Positions 17,835-25,808 of a stretch of DNA of 64,000 nt are shown here, piece after piece; position 1 is the first letter of the stretch, and every line of letters starts with the position of its first letter. Made by a program: the position numbers and the translations under genes. The stretch comes from Candidatus Litorirhabdus singularis (GTDB taxonomy: Bacteria; Pseudomonadota; Gammaproteobacteria; Pseudomonadales; Halieaceae), in assembly GCF_026262625.1 (NCBI RefSeq), contig NZ_SHNN01000001.1, positions 558,001-622,000 on the forward strand, in the 5' to 3' direction. The notes under the pieces are model-generated. The model did no database searches. It worked only from the letters and a program-made list of their open reading frames with translations, and was not told the origin of the DNA.

Positions 17835-19088
17835 CTAAGACCCCTTCATGCGCGAGTTCGCGATGTGATTGAGCTTCTTGCGATATATTTCCATGCCATG
17901 ACTCTTCACCGGGGTTAAGAAAGACAGCCGGATCTGCTGCCCCATCCAATAGATACGATCAATAGCCGGCGGGTTACTGAGCAACTTGACGGTATGGAAG
18001 CGGCCACTCTTTACATCGGTCAGGTAACGCTGATCACCGAAGTGACGGTAGCCATTCAACTTGTCTAGCAGGGCTTCCAGTTTCTTGAAGAGTTGCGAGG
18101 CGACCGGTATAAAACCGGTAATCCAGGCCAGACCCTGCACCAATTTTACGATTAATGACATGATGGCTCCCGGCGGAACTCTGGGCACGATATCGGCGGA
18201 GTTGACGACACGGAATACCGGCGTTTTCATGCCACCGAAATATTCGTAGTCGGCAATCCGCGGTGCGCCATAGGTGTAGCAGGCACCGCTGCTGTCATCG
18301 GCCAATTCACGGGTCGCCAGCAGCGCCAGCGCGCCACCCAATGAGTGACCAGTAAAAAACAAGGGCAGCGGCTGCCCTTGCTCGTCCATAGCTTCAGGGT
18401 CAGCCAATATCTCTTCGATGCGTTGTTCCGCAGTCTTGCCCTTAGCGTCCATGGATACGGTAAAGGCGGAAAGAAAACCTGTGTGGACCTTACCATTACC
18501 ATAGGGCGTGGGAATCGCATCTGCATCTGTCAGCCAGTCATCGATTTTCTTTTCTGTACCGCGAAACGCCACTACCACATAGGGTGATTCACCAGCCGCG
18601 ACGCGTCGGCAAACAAAGGCCTGGGTAGTATCGACATTGACCGTACCCAGCAGTTTGAAGTTGGATTGGAGGAGTATCTTCTCCAGAAATTCCCTGCTAT
18701 CGACGCCTTTGAGCAACAACTCGTCTGCAAACGTGCCCAACAAACGCTGAACTTGTTCCGTGTCCGCGTTGGTCAATTTCAGGAATTTCTGCGCTGCATT
18801 AAGCACAGTGCCACCAGTACCCTCGAATTCGTAGTAGGCCAAGGAGGACATCTCTGCCAGTACATAGGCCATTCGATCACTGTAGCCGGGGCGAGACATG
18901 GGCGGGGCAAGTAATTTTTCATCTACAAAATATATCGCTTCCCCCTGGCTGACCTGCTTTGGCCTTCGCAGAAAAGAGAGAATACCGCTGCCGACGATAA
19001 GGCTGATCAGTGAGGCGATGAATGTAAACGTGGACGGGTTGTTATCGATGAACCCCAGAAGAGGCGCCGCCAGTTCAGTTATTGCCAT
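17835..19088 (-). CDS. Lipase class 3 family protein with N-terminal membrane helix
   Basis: The 417-residue protein has one membrane helix at about residues 20-39 followed by a positively charged RRPKQ, then a class 3 lipase domain. The catalytic triad is visible: Ser249 in GHSLGG, Asp299 in NSADIVPRVPP, and His349 in YRHFGDQRYL. YGAPRIAD matches the usual YGAPR motif. The anchor suggests that the enzyme works at the inner membrane on glycerides or phospholipids. It is transcribed alone, opposite to the SDR run. Confidence 0.85.
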   Translation of the reverse strand: MAITELAAPLLGFIDNNPSTFTFIASLISLIVGSGILSFLRRPKQVSQGEAIYFVDEKLLAPPMSRPGYSDRMAYVLAEMSSLAYYEFEGTGGTVLNAAQKFLKLTNADTEQVQRLLGTFADELLLKGVDSREFLEKILLQSNFKLLGTVNVDTTQAFVCRRVAAGESPYVVVAFRGTEKKIDDWLTDADAIPTPYGNGKVHTGFLSAFTVSMDAKGKTAEQRIEEILADPEAMDEQGQPLPLFFTGHSLGGALALLATRELADDSSGACYTYGAPRIADYEYFGGMKTPVFRVVNSADIVPRVPPGAIMSLIVKLVQGLAWITGFIPVASQLFKKLEALLDKLNGYRHFGDQRYLTDVKSGRFHTVKLLSNPPAIDRIYWMGQQIRLSFLTPVKSHGMEIYRKKLNHIANSRMKGS

Positions 19089-19245
19089 CGTTCAGTGCTC
19101 CGTCGATCAGAATAGTCCCCCAGTATAGGCCATAAGTTTCAGGGCATACTATGACCACAGGTTGTGGTTGGACTGCGCTGGGGCACGGAGTGCGGACCGA
19201 GCGATGAGCTTTGCCTACGAGCTGCCCTTAGAAGCGGGGCCGCGT

Positions 19246-20811
19246 TTAAGCTGTGTCGGTGGCAAGAAGATTCGGCAGCGAAGACTCGGCAAACTGCACA
19301 ATAGCGTCTCTATCTTCTGGCGAGCGACGCTTCCAGTTAGCCAGCACCAACCCCATTCGCCCGTTCTTCTCGAGGCCAGCGCGGTGCCGATCAATAAACC
19401 GCCAATACAAGGCGTTGTAGGGGCAGGCAGCGCTGCCGGTTACCTGTGCGGGGTCGTAGCGACACGCCGCACAATGATTGCCCTGGCGTTTAAGATAACT
19501 GCCACTGGCCGCATAGGGCTTACTGGCCATGATGCCGCCATCGGCAAACAGCGCCATACCGGCGGTATTGGGCAACTCGACCCATTCAAAAGCATCGGTA
19601 TAAACCGCCAGGTACCACTCGCACACTTCCTCCACGTCCAGGCCGGCCAACAGGGCGAAGTTGCCAATCACCATAAGCCGCTGAATATGATGCGCATAGC
19701 CCAGCTCCAAGGATTGCTTCAGTGCACGCGACAAACACCGCATATCCGTCTCGCCAGTCCAGAACCAGTCCGGCAAAGGGGTATGTGCATCAAAGTGATT
19801 TAGCTTGCCGTAGGCCGGCATGTGTAACCAGTAGATGCCGCGCACATACTCCCGCCAACCCAGCACTTGACGAATGAACCCCTCGGCGGCGGCCAGTTCA
19901 CATTTACCTGCGCGCCACTGCGCTTCGACCTGCTGGCAGACCTGCAACGGATCCAGCAGACCGATGTTCATGTACATAGAAATAATACTGTGAAACATCC
20001 ACGGGCTTTCCTCTGCCAGACCATCCTGCCAGGTCCCGAACCGTGCTAACGCATGCTCACAGAACCAGTCCAGTTGCTGCTGGGCAGTGGCGGCATCAGT
20101 GGCATAACAGAATTGGGACAAATCCCCGGGGTTATCCGGAAACGCCTCCATTACCTCTGCGATCACCGCAGCGGTAATCTCATCCATTGCCACCACCGGA
20201 CGCTCGGGCACCGCCTCCGCGGCCCGCCAACCTTTGCGGTTCTCACGATCATAATTCCAGCGCCCACCCTCTGGCTCACCATCGTCCTGCAGCAACAATT
20301 GATAGCGCTGGCGCATCAGCCGGTAAAAGTACTCCATGCGCAATTGCTTGCGACCACTGGCCCACTCTGCAAACTCATCGAGCTGACATAAAAAACGCGT
20401 ATCGGGGTGAATATTGACCGGCAGGCCAATGCTCTCTCCCATCGCTTGCAGGGATTCGAGTACCCGATATTCACCCGGCTCACACACATCAACGGCCGCA
20501 AACTCTGCGGTCGCCAGCACAGTCTCGACCGCACTCGACAGGGAGTCGATCGCCTGGGCGTAGCTTAAATAATGCACCGTAAAGCCTTGCTCGCGCAGAC
20601 TGCCAGCGAACCGCCGCATAGCGGCAAAAATAAGCACCAGCTTATGCCGGTTGTGACGGACGTAGTTGGCCTCTTCTGCCACTTCGGCCAGCAGCACATG
20701 ATCCTTGCCCGCCACAGCTCCGCGTAATACCGGGTTGTTGTCGGACAACTGGTCACCCAGCACCAGAATCAGACGTGGTTGCGACACGCTGGTGCTTACT
20801 GTGGTGCCCAC
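19246..20811 (-). CDS. Iron-sulfur cryptochrome/photolyase-related protein (FeS-BCP type)
   Basis: The 521-residue protein belongs to the prokaryotic (6-4) photolyase/cryptochrome group: LVLGDQLSDNNPVL near the N-terminus, an EYFYRLMR segment, and four cysteines placed as [4Fe-4S] ligands: Cys359, Cys447, Cys450 and Cys463. Their spacing of 88, 3 and 13 residues equals that of Agrobacterium PhrB as I recall it. The family repairs (6-4) photoproducts or senses light with FAD and a lumazine-type antenna. The start is GTG 20811, sharing one base with the previous stop and preceded by GGAGGA. Confidence 0.9.
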   Translation of the reverse strand: MGTTVSTSVSQPRLILVLGDQLSDNNPVLRGAVAGKDHVLLAEVAEEANYVRHNRHKLVLIFAAMRRFAGSLREQGFTVHYLSYAQAIDSLSSAVETVLATAEFAAVDVCEPGEYRVLESLQAMGESIGLPVNIHPDTRFLCQLDEFAEWASGRKQLRMEYFYRLMRQRYQLLLQDDGEPEGGRWNYDRENRKGWRAAEAVPERPVVAMDEITAAVIAEVMEAFPDNPGDLSQFCYATDAATAQQQLDWFCEHALARFGTWQDGLAEESPWMFHSIISMYMNIGLLDPLQVCQQVEAQWRAGKCELAAAEGFIRQVLGWREYVRGIYWLHMPAYGKLNHFDAHTPLPDWFWTGETDMRCLSRALKQSLELGYAHHIQRLMVIGNFALLAGLDVEEVCEWYLAVYTDAFEWVELPNTAGMALFADGGIMASKPYAASGSYLKRQGNHCAACRYDPAQVTGSAACPYNALYWRFIDRHRAGLEKNGRMGLVLANWKRRSPEDRDAIVQFAESSLPNLLATDTA

Positions 20812-21101
20812 TATTTATCCTCCTGACTAGTCGCCGCAGGCAACCGGCGTTGCCGGGTCCAGGCTCGCAGGCGCTGCAGCCACCTGACGCGGGCGCCCGC
20901 TGCCACATTTGCATGTGACTCTGGCTGGCCGTGTTCTCGGTAGTAGGCTTCCCACTCCCAGGCCGTCATGGTGCGGGGCGGTTTTCCCTGGTCCGCCCGA
21001 CGCAGCGCTTGGCCACGCAAGCTTCTATCGATGATCGGCTCTGATTCACCTAACAGCTCATCTATAAGATCCTGTTTGCGAGCCACTGCGCTAGCTCCCA
21101 T
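20811..21101 (-). CDS. Unknown 96-residue protein between flavin reductase and photolyase
   Basis: The product starts MGASAVARKQDLIDELL and contains TMTAWEWEAYYREHGQP before a basic C-terminus (RLRAWTRQRRLP). I do not recognise a family. ATG 21101 overlaps the flavin reductase gene by 11 bp and the stop shares a base with the photolyase start, so the three genes form a tight operon. The WEWEAYYREHG wording occurs in small proteins near photolyase-type genes as far as I recall, but no role is known. Confidence 0.6.
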   Translation of the reverse strand: MGASAVARKQDLIDELLGESEPIIDRSLRGQALRRADQGKPPRTMTAWEWEAYYREHGQPESHANVAAGARVRWLQRLRAWTRQRRLPAATSQEDK

Positions 21102-21741
21102 CAGATAACGTCGTCGGGTGCTGATCCGGTTTGGCATAGGCCATGCGCTGCAAGCGCTCGCCGCGGTGGTAGGTATCCAGCCCGCTGATTGCCACACTAC
21201 CCAGGGCGTTGATATCGAGGGTGCCATCTGCGGCGACCGCGGCGGCTGGCAGCATCGCCAGAACCACCTCACCAATCACCAGATTGGTGTCATTAATCGC
21301 CAGATGATGATGCTCACGCAACTTGAGCCCGAGCCGCACCGGGGCCTCTCCTACGAAAGGCACAGGGAAATCGCTCTCCCAGGATTCCTCCAGGCCCGCT
21401 GCGCCGAATTCCGATACATCATGCGGGTAACGCGCGGCTGTCTGGTGAGCAGCCGGCACCATCTCTGTATCGACGTGGTTAAGTGTGTAATATCCGGTCT
21501 GAAGAATATTGCGTAACGTGTGCCGCTCCACCGAGTCTGGCCTGATGACAATGGCCAATAAAGGGGGGTGGGAGCCCAGATGTACTACAGAGCTCATGAT
21601 AGCAACGTTGGTCTGGCCATCGTCACTGCAGGTCGCAACCAGGTTTGCCGGCTTATAGCCGGTGAGTGAGTTTGCCAGCGTAGCCCGAAAACGGCTCTCC
21701 ATGCTGGCGAAGTCCTCCGCTGTTAAACGCAGATCAGTCAT
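21091..21741 (-). CDS. Flavin reductase-like domain protein
   Basis: The 216-residue protein resembles the FMN-binding split-barrel flavin reductase family: NLVATCSDDGQTNVAIMSSVVHLGSHPP is the usual strand-turn arrangement (quoted regions overlap the FMN phosphate site), followed by RHTLRNILQTGYYTLNH. In this family FMN binds and is reduced by NAD(P)H. Being first in an operon with a flavin-dependent photolyase, it may supply reduced flavin, which is an inference from position. It is preceded by a 510-bp gap. Confidence 0.75.
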   Translation of the reverse strand: MTDLRLTAEDFASMESRFRATLANSLTGYKPANLVATCSDDGQTNVAIMSSVVHLGSHPPLLAIVIRPDSVERHTLRNILQTGYYTLNHVDTEMVPAAHQTAARYPHDVSEFGAAGLEESWESDFPVPFVGEAPVRLGLKLREHHHLAINDTNLVIGEVVLAMLPAAAVAADGTLDINALGSVAISGLDTYHRGERLQRMAYAKPDQHPTTLSDGS

Positions 21742-22251
21742 TACAGGCTCCGTGACTGTGGGTATGGCTCAATTCCACCAACTCTACTCTGTATTCACTC
21801 ATTGCTGTTTCCCTTTGCAGACACTTGTTACGCCGGGATCGGAAGGTTGGATTAAGCTAACTGCCAAACTCCTGCATCACAGAGCTGCCCTTAGCTGGTA
21901 TCAGAAAGGGCCTCTACCCCTCGAGATTTGACGCCATTATCGCAATAAGGTCTTCGCTGTAGTGATGGGTCAGACAACTGCAAGAGGCACGGACTGGCAG
22001 AGAAAAGTCGTCAGCCTTGCGGTTGTTAGATCACGGTCTGGGCTAGATCAGGTCATTTCTGCCGTTCCGTTCTGGAACTATTGATAGAAATTTCTAGTGT
22101 GTGACTGCCTCAACAAAACCCCTTAGGTGACATGCTAAGATGTGAAAATCCATGGTTGTTTAACTCGTAAGGAGGTGACCTGAGTCAATGATTGTTGATA
22201 ACCTTTCAGCCAATCATATTAGAATAATTATATGACTTGAGGGAAGCGCAC
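21742..22251. other. Intergenic region with a strong ribosome-binding site and short frame
   Basis: The gap holds the divergent upstream regions of the flavin reductase operon and the SGNH lipoprotein gene. No RNA gene or long coding frame is credible. The clear signal is a near-perfect Shine-Dalgarno sequence (AAGGAGGTGA) at 22169-22178, followed by a 15-codon frame listed separately. Confidence 0.5.
22188..22235 (+). CDS. Possible 15-residue leader peptide upstream of the SGNH lipoprotein gene
   Basis: A frame reading MIVDNLSANHIRIII and stopping at TGA 22233-22235 lies nine bases after AAGGAGGTGA, a far better ribosome-binding site than that of the lipoprotein gene 16 bp downstream. The peptide could serve as a translational leader. 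No amino-acid run typical of attenuation is present, and chance cannot be excluded for such a short frame. Confidence 0.3.
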   Translation: MIVDNLSANHIRIII

Positions 22252-23010
22252 ATGTCCACGCTATCGAAGTACGTAGCAATCTCATTTCTCTGCATAACCA
22301 GCACCGTAATGCTTGGTGGCTGCGGAGGCAACAGTGGCATCAGTGGTCATTCAGCAACTGCAGCTCCCACGGCATCACCCAAAGAGAATCCAACGCTACA
22401 GCTACCTGGCACGCTAATAATTGTTGGCAACAGCATTATGGCTGGCTGTATGGCCTCTTTACACCAGCCGTATTGTGACTACAGTATGACAACTGCTCAT
22501 CTCATCGCAGAGCAAGGGCTGCGCGTAGTCAACTTGTCTCGCTCTGGCAACACCATCGCATCAGCCAATGCACAGCGGGTTGATGGCGGGATAAATTTTA
22601 CTCAAGGAGACGAACGTGGCACTGCAATCTGGATTACCCTGGGTGCGAATGATTTCATCTGGGGGTCGTCTTCAATAGAACAGTATCGAAATCACTACCT
22701 CACATTGCTTAATCGTATAGATCGAATTGCAAAGCAAAAAATATTTTGTGCCACCCCATTGATGTCGGGCTTTGACTATGACCACCGTACTTCTTCAGAA
22801 GGCACTACCTATGAAGATTATCGTCAGGTAGTCCGAGACATCGCTGGCGAGGGGCAGTGCACTCTCGTAGAAACTTCGCAGTGGTTCACTTCAGCTGAAA
22901 TTTATGACGAATTCGAGATGCCTGACACATTGCACCTTGGTAAAGACGGCCACATCCACTACGCAAAGCATCTGCTAGAGACTATTCGCGCTGATTATTC
23001 GGATTCCTAA
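22252..23010 (+). CDS. SGNH-hydrolase-like lipoprotein
   Basis: The 252-residue protein has a lipoprotein signal peptide with lipobox LGGC (Cys24), a low-complexity linker, and an SGNH hydrolase domain: IIVGNSIMAG with nucleophile candidate Ser61, GAND with Asn133, and DTLH with Asp225 and His228. The first block has GNS instead of the usual GDS. Such enzymes remove or move acyl groups on lipids or sugars. The lipid anchor places it at the envelope. It stands alone, just outside the integrated element. Confidence 0.7.
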   Translation: MSTLSKYVAISFLCITSTVMLGGCGGNSGISGHSATAAPTASPKENPTLQLPGTLIIVGNSIMAGCMASLHQPYCDYSMTTAHLIAEQGLRVVNLSRSGNTIASANAQRVDGGINFTQGDERGTAIWITLGANDFIWGSSSIEQYRNHYLTLLNRIDRIAKQKIFCATPLMSGFDYDHRTSSEGTTYEDYRQVVRDIAGEGQCTLVETSQWFTSAEIYDEFEMPDTLHLGKDGHIHYAKHLLETIRADYSDS

Positions 23011-23390
23011 AAGGCAACAACTAGACGTTGATTTTGCGATACCAAGAATAAACCGAAGACCGCTCCTTGGCGAAAGCAGACACCAGGGACGTCGGATTAC
23101 AGGATTGAGCTAACGACCGCTTTCACCTCTATTGCAACATCCAGCCGGCTAACTTCAGACGGTTGGGAGCCAGCTTTGGTGCGTTAAAAGTAGCTTTCGC
23201 GAAGTTGGAGGTGGCTCAGAGTGGAGAAGATATACACTGATGGTGCCTGCTATTCAGCCTTCCGGTAGGGCGACCACTGCGAAATATCTGCCGTCCGCTG
23301 CTCCGGAGCTATAAATGGATGCATCAGTGGAATCCCGAGAATGAATGGCAGAACTGAGAAGCGAGAGCGGGGGCTAAGTCATTGATTTCA
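23011..23390. other. Intergenic region left of the integrated element
   Basis: About 380 bp separate the SGNH lipoprotein gene from the attL repeat. No coding frame, RNA gene or strong terminator is evident. Before integration this DNA would have followed the 3' end of tRNA-Pro. Confidence 0.4.
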
Positions 23391-23405
23391 TTGGTCGGTG
23401 TGAGA
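23391..23405. repeat. attL: displaced copy of the tRNA-Pro 3' end
   Basis: TTGGTCGGTGTGAGA is identical to positions 35268-35282, which include the encoded CCA end and the acceptor strand of tRNA-Pro. Beyond 15 bp the match breaks down. It marks the left junction of the island. Confidence 0.8.
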
Positions 23406-23468
23406 TGGCTTGAATAGATTCCTTAACTAATTGTTATATATAAGATTTATTATAATTAATTCTACATA

Positions 23469-23487
23469 TACCCCCATATATACCCCC
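23469..23487. repeat. Paired TACCCCC heptamers, likely integrase arm sites (left)
   Basis: TACCCCC occurs at 23469-23475 and 23481-23487, a 12-bp period, about 65 bp inside attL. The same pair with the same period occurs near attR. Arm-type sites of tyrosine integrases are expected in this position. Confidence 0.6.
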
Positions 23488-23522
23488 AAGAGCTAAGTGT
23501 ACTCGTCAGAATGGCAGGAAAT

Positions 23523-23544
23523 AAAAAGCCCGCACATGCAGGCT
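23523..23544 (-). terminator. Rho-independent terminator after the PEP-CTERM-type gene
   Basis: On the minus strand an AGCC-TGC stem pairs with GC-GGGCT (one mismatch) around a short loop, directly followed by TTTTT. It lies about 20 bp after the stop of the gene that ends at 23563. Confidence 0.55.
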
Positions 23545-23562
23545 AGTAGAACGCAGTCTATA

Positions 23563-24297
23563 TCAGGCTTTCTTGCGCTTTGCTGCTCCGATCAATCCAA
23601 GTATGGCAGAACCGAATAGCCATGCAGCTGCGGGGATGGGGACTTGGCTTATGGGGAACTGTGTTGAAAGTTCTATATCCATCGACTTCGAGGCGATCGT
23701 GTTCTCAAGACCTGAGAACAATAGGCTACTGAATATAAAGTATACTTCCTGCCCTGGAGCGAAAAGATACTGATTAACTGTGGGAGAAAGGGCACTGCAA
23801 GCCCCGAATATGGATTCCCCACAGTAGGCTGGTTCGTCCTGTGGTATCTCTCCTACGCCCATAAAATCGTCGCTCCAACGCTCTGCGGCGATAAAAGCAA
23901 CTTGCTGGCGCTCCCCACCATTAGGGGTCACCAGTACGTCTAAAAATGCGTTTATAGTAGTGAAGTTTTCAACGGTTTCTGGCACTACGAACTTGCCAGC
24001 GACAGATGCATACGCATAACCAAAATTCCCGCCGATTCGCCTGAATTCTGTGTAAAGCGAAACATTACCATTGACCCGCGACGCACTGGTCTCGGCGTAC
24101 GCGTTGAGGAGGCTGCTGCTTACAGGGTCTCTCTCAAACTCGTCGAAGGGGAAAGGATTGTTAGGGTAGCTGTAAATTCGACTATTTGTCTCTACCAACT
24201 CCCACTCGATGTCGTAGTTATATGAAAGAGCAGCATTCCCCTGTAACGGCAACACCGCAGCCGCAAGTAAAACCAAAACTGTCTTTGTTATTCTCAT
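23563..24297 (-). CDS. Secreted protein with PEP-CTERM-type C-terminal sorting signal
   Basis: The 244-residue protein has an N-terminal signal peptide (VLVLLAAAVLPLQGNA, about residues 7-22) and ends with VPIPAAAWLFGSAIL, a short helix and a basic tail (KRKK). This is the VPxPAA variant of the PEP-CTERM signal, processed by an exosortase and usually linked to exopolysaccharide production. The middle part is beta-rich with no recognised catalytic motif. GAGG nine bases before ATG 24297 serves as ribosome-binding site. No exosortase gene is in the window, so it must be elsewhere if the signal is used. Confidence 0.75.
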   Translation of the reverse strand: MRITKTVLVLLAAAVLPLQGNAALSYNYDIEWELVETNSRIYSYPNNPFPFDEFERDPVSSSLLNAYAETSASRVNGNVSLYTEFRRIGGNFGYAYASVAGKFVVPETVENFTTINAFLDVLVTPNGGERQQVAFIAAERWSDDFMGVGEIPQDEPAYCGESIFGACSALSPTVNQYLFAPGQEVYFIFSSLLFSGLENTIASKSMDIELSTQFPISQVPIPAAAWLFGSAILGLIGAAKRKKA

Positions 24298-24595
24298 TTC
24301 TTATGCCTCAAGATTAAAAATTCACGCACTCATCTGCGTCTATCCATCATCTCAACGCAAGATTTATGCCCACTGATACAAATCAACAACTTAGCGCGTT
24401 TAGGCTTAGTAGAAAACAGGGATTTGTAAAATATACTGACAAGCGGAGAGCCTTTCCAGCAGGCGATATGAAGTAGATATGTAATGAACGCATCGAGCTT
24501 TCACCAATCCATTTCAGCCATTTATCGCTACAACGGTAAAACAGCGGGAATCTCACCTACACTTAAGCTCAGGCATACACCACGGAGGGTTGAAC

Positions 24596-24724
24596 ATGCT
24601 TGTACTTACACGCTGTACCGGCGAGAAAATGCTGATTGGGGATGACATAGAGGTGACTGTGTCGAAGTTCTATGCTCAGGCTATGCCAACAAAGTTGGCG
24701 TCTAGTCTAGGCTATAAGGAATGA
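24596..24724 (+). pseudogene. Truncated csrA-like gene
   Basis: A 42-codon frame begins MLVLTRCTGEKMLIGDD and continues IEVTVSKFYAQ, matching the first 22 or so residues of the RNA-binding regulator CsrA, including Arg6. It then departs from the family. A one-base shift gives ANKVGV and a stop, resembling the next CsrA strand, so a frameshift plus truncation is likely. The later strands and the second key RNA-binding arginine (about residue 44) are missing. GGAGGG six bases before ATG 24596 is still strong. It is the only recognisable plus-strand gene in the island and its end overlaps the AlgJ-like gene by 23 bp. Confidence 0.65.
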
Positions 24725-25787
24725 GTCGCTCCACGATTATGTACACAACGTAATTTGGTTGAAAGCTGTCTATAGGTTCTTGGTCAAACTTCATGCCTTT
24801 ATGGTGTACAAACAATGCTTCGTGAAAAGAAGGGGCTAGATACTTATATAGATACTGATCGGTATTTGAGTCACATAGAAATATTGCTCTCGGCAAATGC
24901 GTTAGGGTTGTTTCGGTTATAAATCCGGTCGTCCTGAAATTTTCCTTCTGGGCTAGAGCATTGAATTCAAATGATGGATTTGACTCGTCGCCAATCAGAA
25001 CTTGTGATTCTTCGGTTAACTCGGATTGTCCAATTAGCCTTGTTAAGCCACCAACAACCTGCCCGGATTGGAAGTTAAGCTGCTCCTCCAAAATTTGGTG
25101 ACTATTAGGAATATTTTTGATGATTTCTCGATACCCAAAGTAAGCTCCGCGATCATTCCAATGGGTGTTGTATCTACCATATATCTGTTCGGATTTGGCT
25201 TTCTCCCTGAGCACGCTTCGCAGATCAACAATTCCTTCAGTTTGAAATTCATCGAGCTTCGCTACTATTTGATCTGTAATGGTCGGCCCCACCAGGAAAT
25301 TGCTTTTGCCCATAAACTGAGGGTAGATTGTATGTTTGTTCGGCACGATAACTAGCAGTAGTTCTATCCCCTGTTCTTGGAGTTGTTCTTTTCTGTGTAT
25401 ATAGCTCGCTGCCCATGCAGTAACTTGTGAAGGCGCGAGGGTTTTGACGCCGCGAGATTCATCTAGAACATCCGAGGTCTTCCTTAGGAACAGCCACCCT
25501 TGGGAGCCAATCAAAACTTCCGGCGATATCGATATATCCATTGTGTAGAAAATATTGCCGATAAATCGAATTAAATCTGTTCTAAAAGGAAAGCGATCCG
25601 ATGTGAACTGATCAAATTGCGACGGCCATCGACGAAGCGTCCAGAATCCTGTGGGTAAGCTGGGAATATTTTGAAGTTCTCGCAGTTCGACTCTCGAGTC
25701 GCCGCTCAGACTTGGGTACACAACAGTCAGAAATGCAGGGAAAGATAATAATAAAATAGCCACATATATTCGAATCTTGTACTTCAT
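24702..25787 (-). CDS. AlgJ/AlgX-like SGNH acetyltransferase-type protein
   Basis: The 361-residue protein has an N-terminal signal-anchor (VAILLLSFPAFLTVV), a segment typical of AlgJ/AlgX proteins (DRFPFRTDLIRF, then VLIGSQGWLFL), and catalytic-type motifs: YNTHWNDRG (the Thr-His-Trp-Asn block) and a late FLCDSNTDQY carrying a Ser in the GDS position. These proteins transfer acetyl groups to exopolysaccharide outside the inner membrane, receiving them from an MBOAT partner. That partner is encoded 21 bp upstream. Base composition is clearly more AT-rich than the host genes. Confidence 0.75.
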   Translation of the reverse strand: MKYKIRIYVAILLLSFPAFLTVVYPSLSGDSRVELRELQNIPSLPTGFWTLRRWPSQFDQFTSDRFPFRTDLIRFIGNIFYTMDISISPEVLIGSQGWLFLRKTSDVLDESRGVKTLAPSQVTAWAASYIHRKEQLQEQGIELLLVIVPNKHTIYPQFMGKSNFLVGPTITDQIVAKLDEFQTEGIVDLRSVLREKAKSEQIYGRYNTHWNDRGAYFGYREIIKNIPNSHQILEEQLNFQSGQVVGGLTRLIGQSELTEESQVLIGDESNPSFEFNALAQKENFRTTGFITETTLTHLPRAIFLCDSNTDQYLYKYLAPSFHEALFVHHKGMKFDQEPIDSFQPNYVVYIIVERLIPYSLD

Positions 25788-25808
25788 ATTATTTACTATT
25801 CAATTTCA

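Noticed and set aside
22161-22180. Fragment of a 16S rRNA 3' end (antisense match)
   Set aside because: The match is limited to the Shine-Dalgarno complement; flanking bases do not resemble rRNA.
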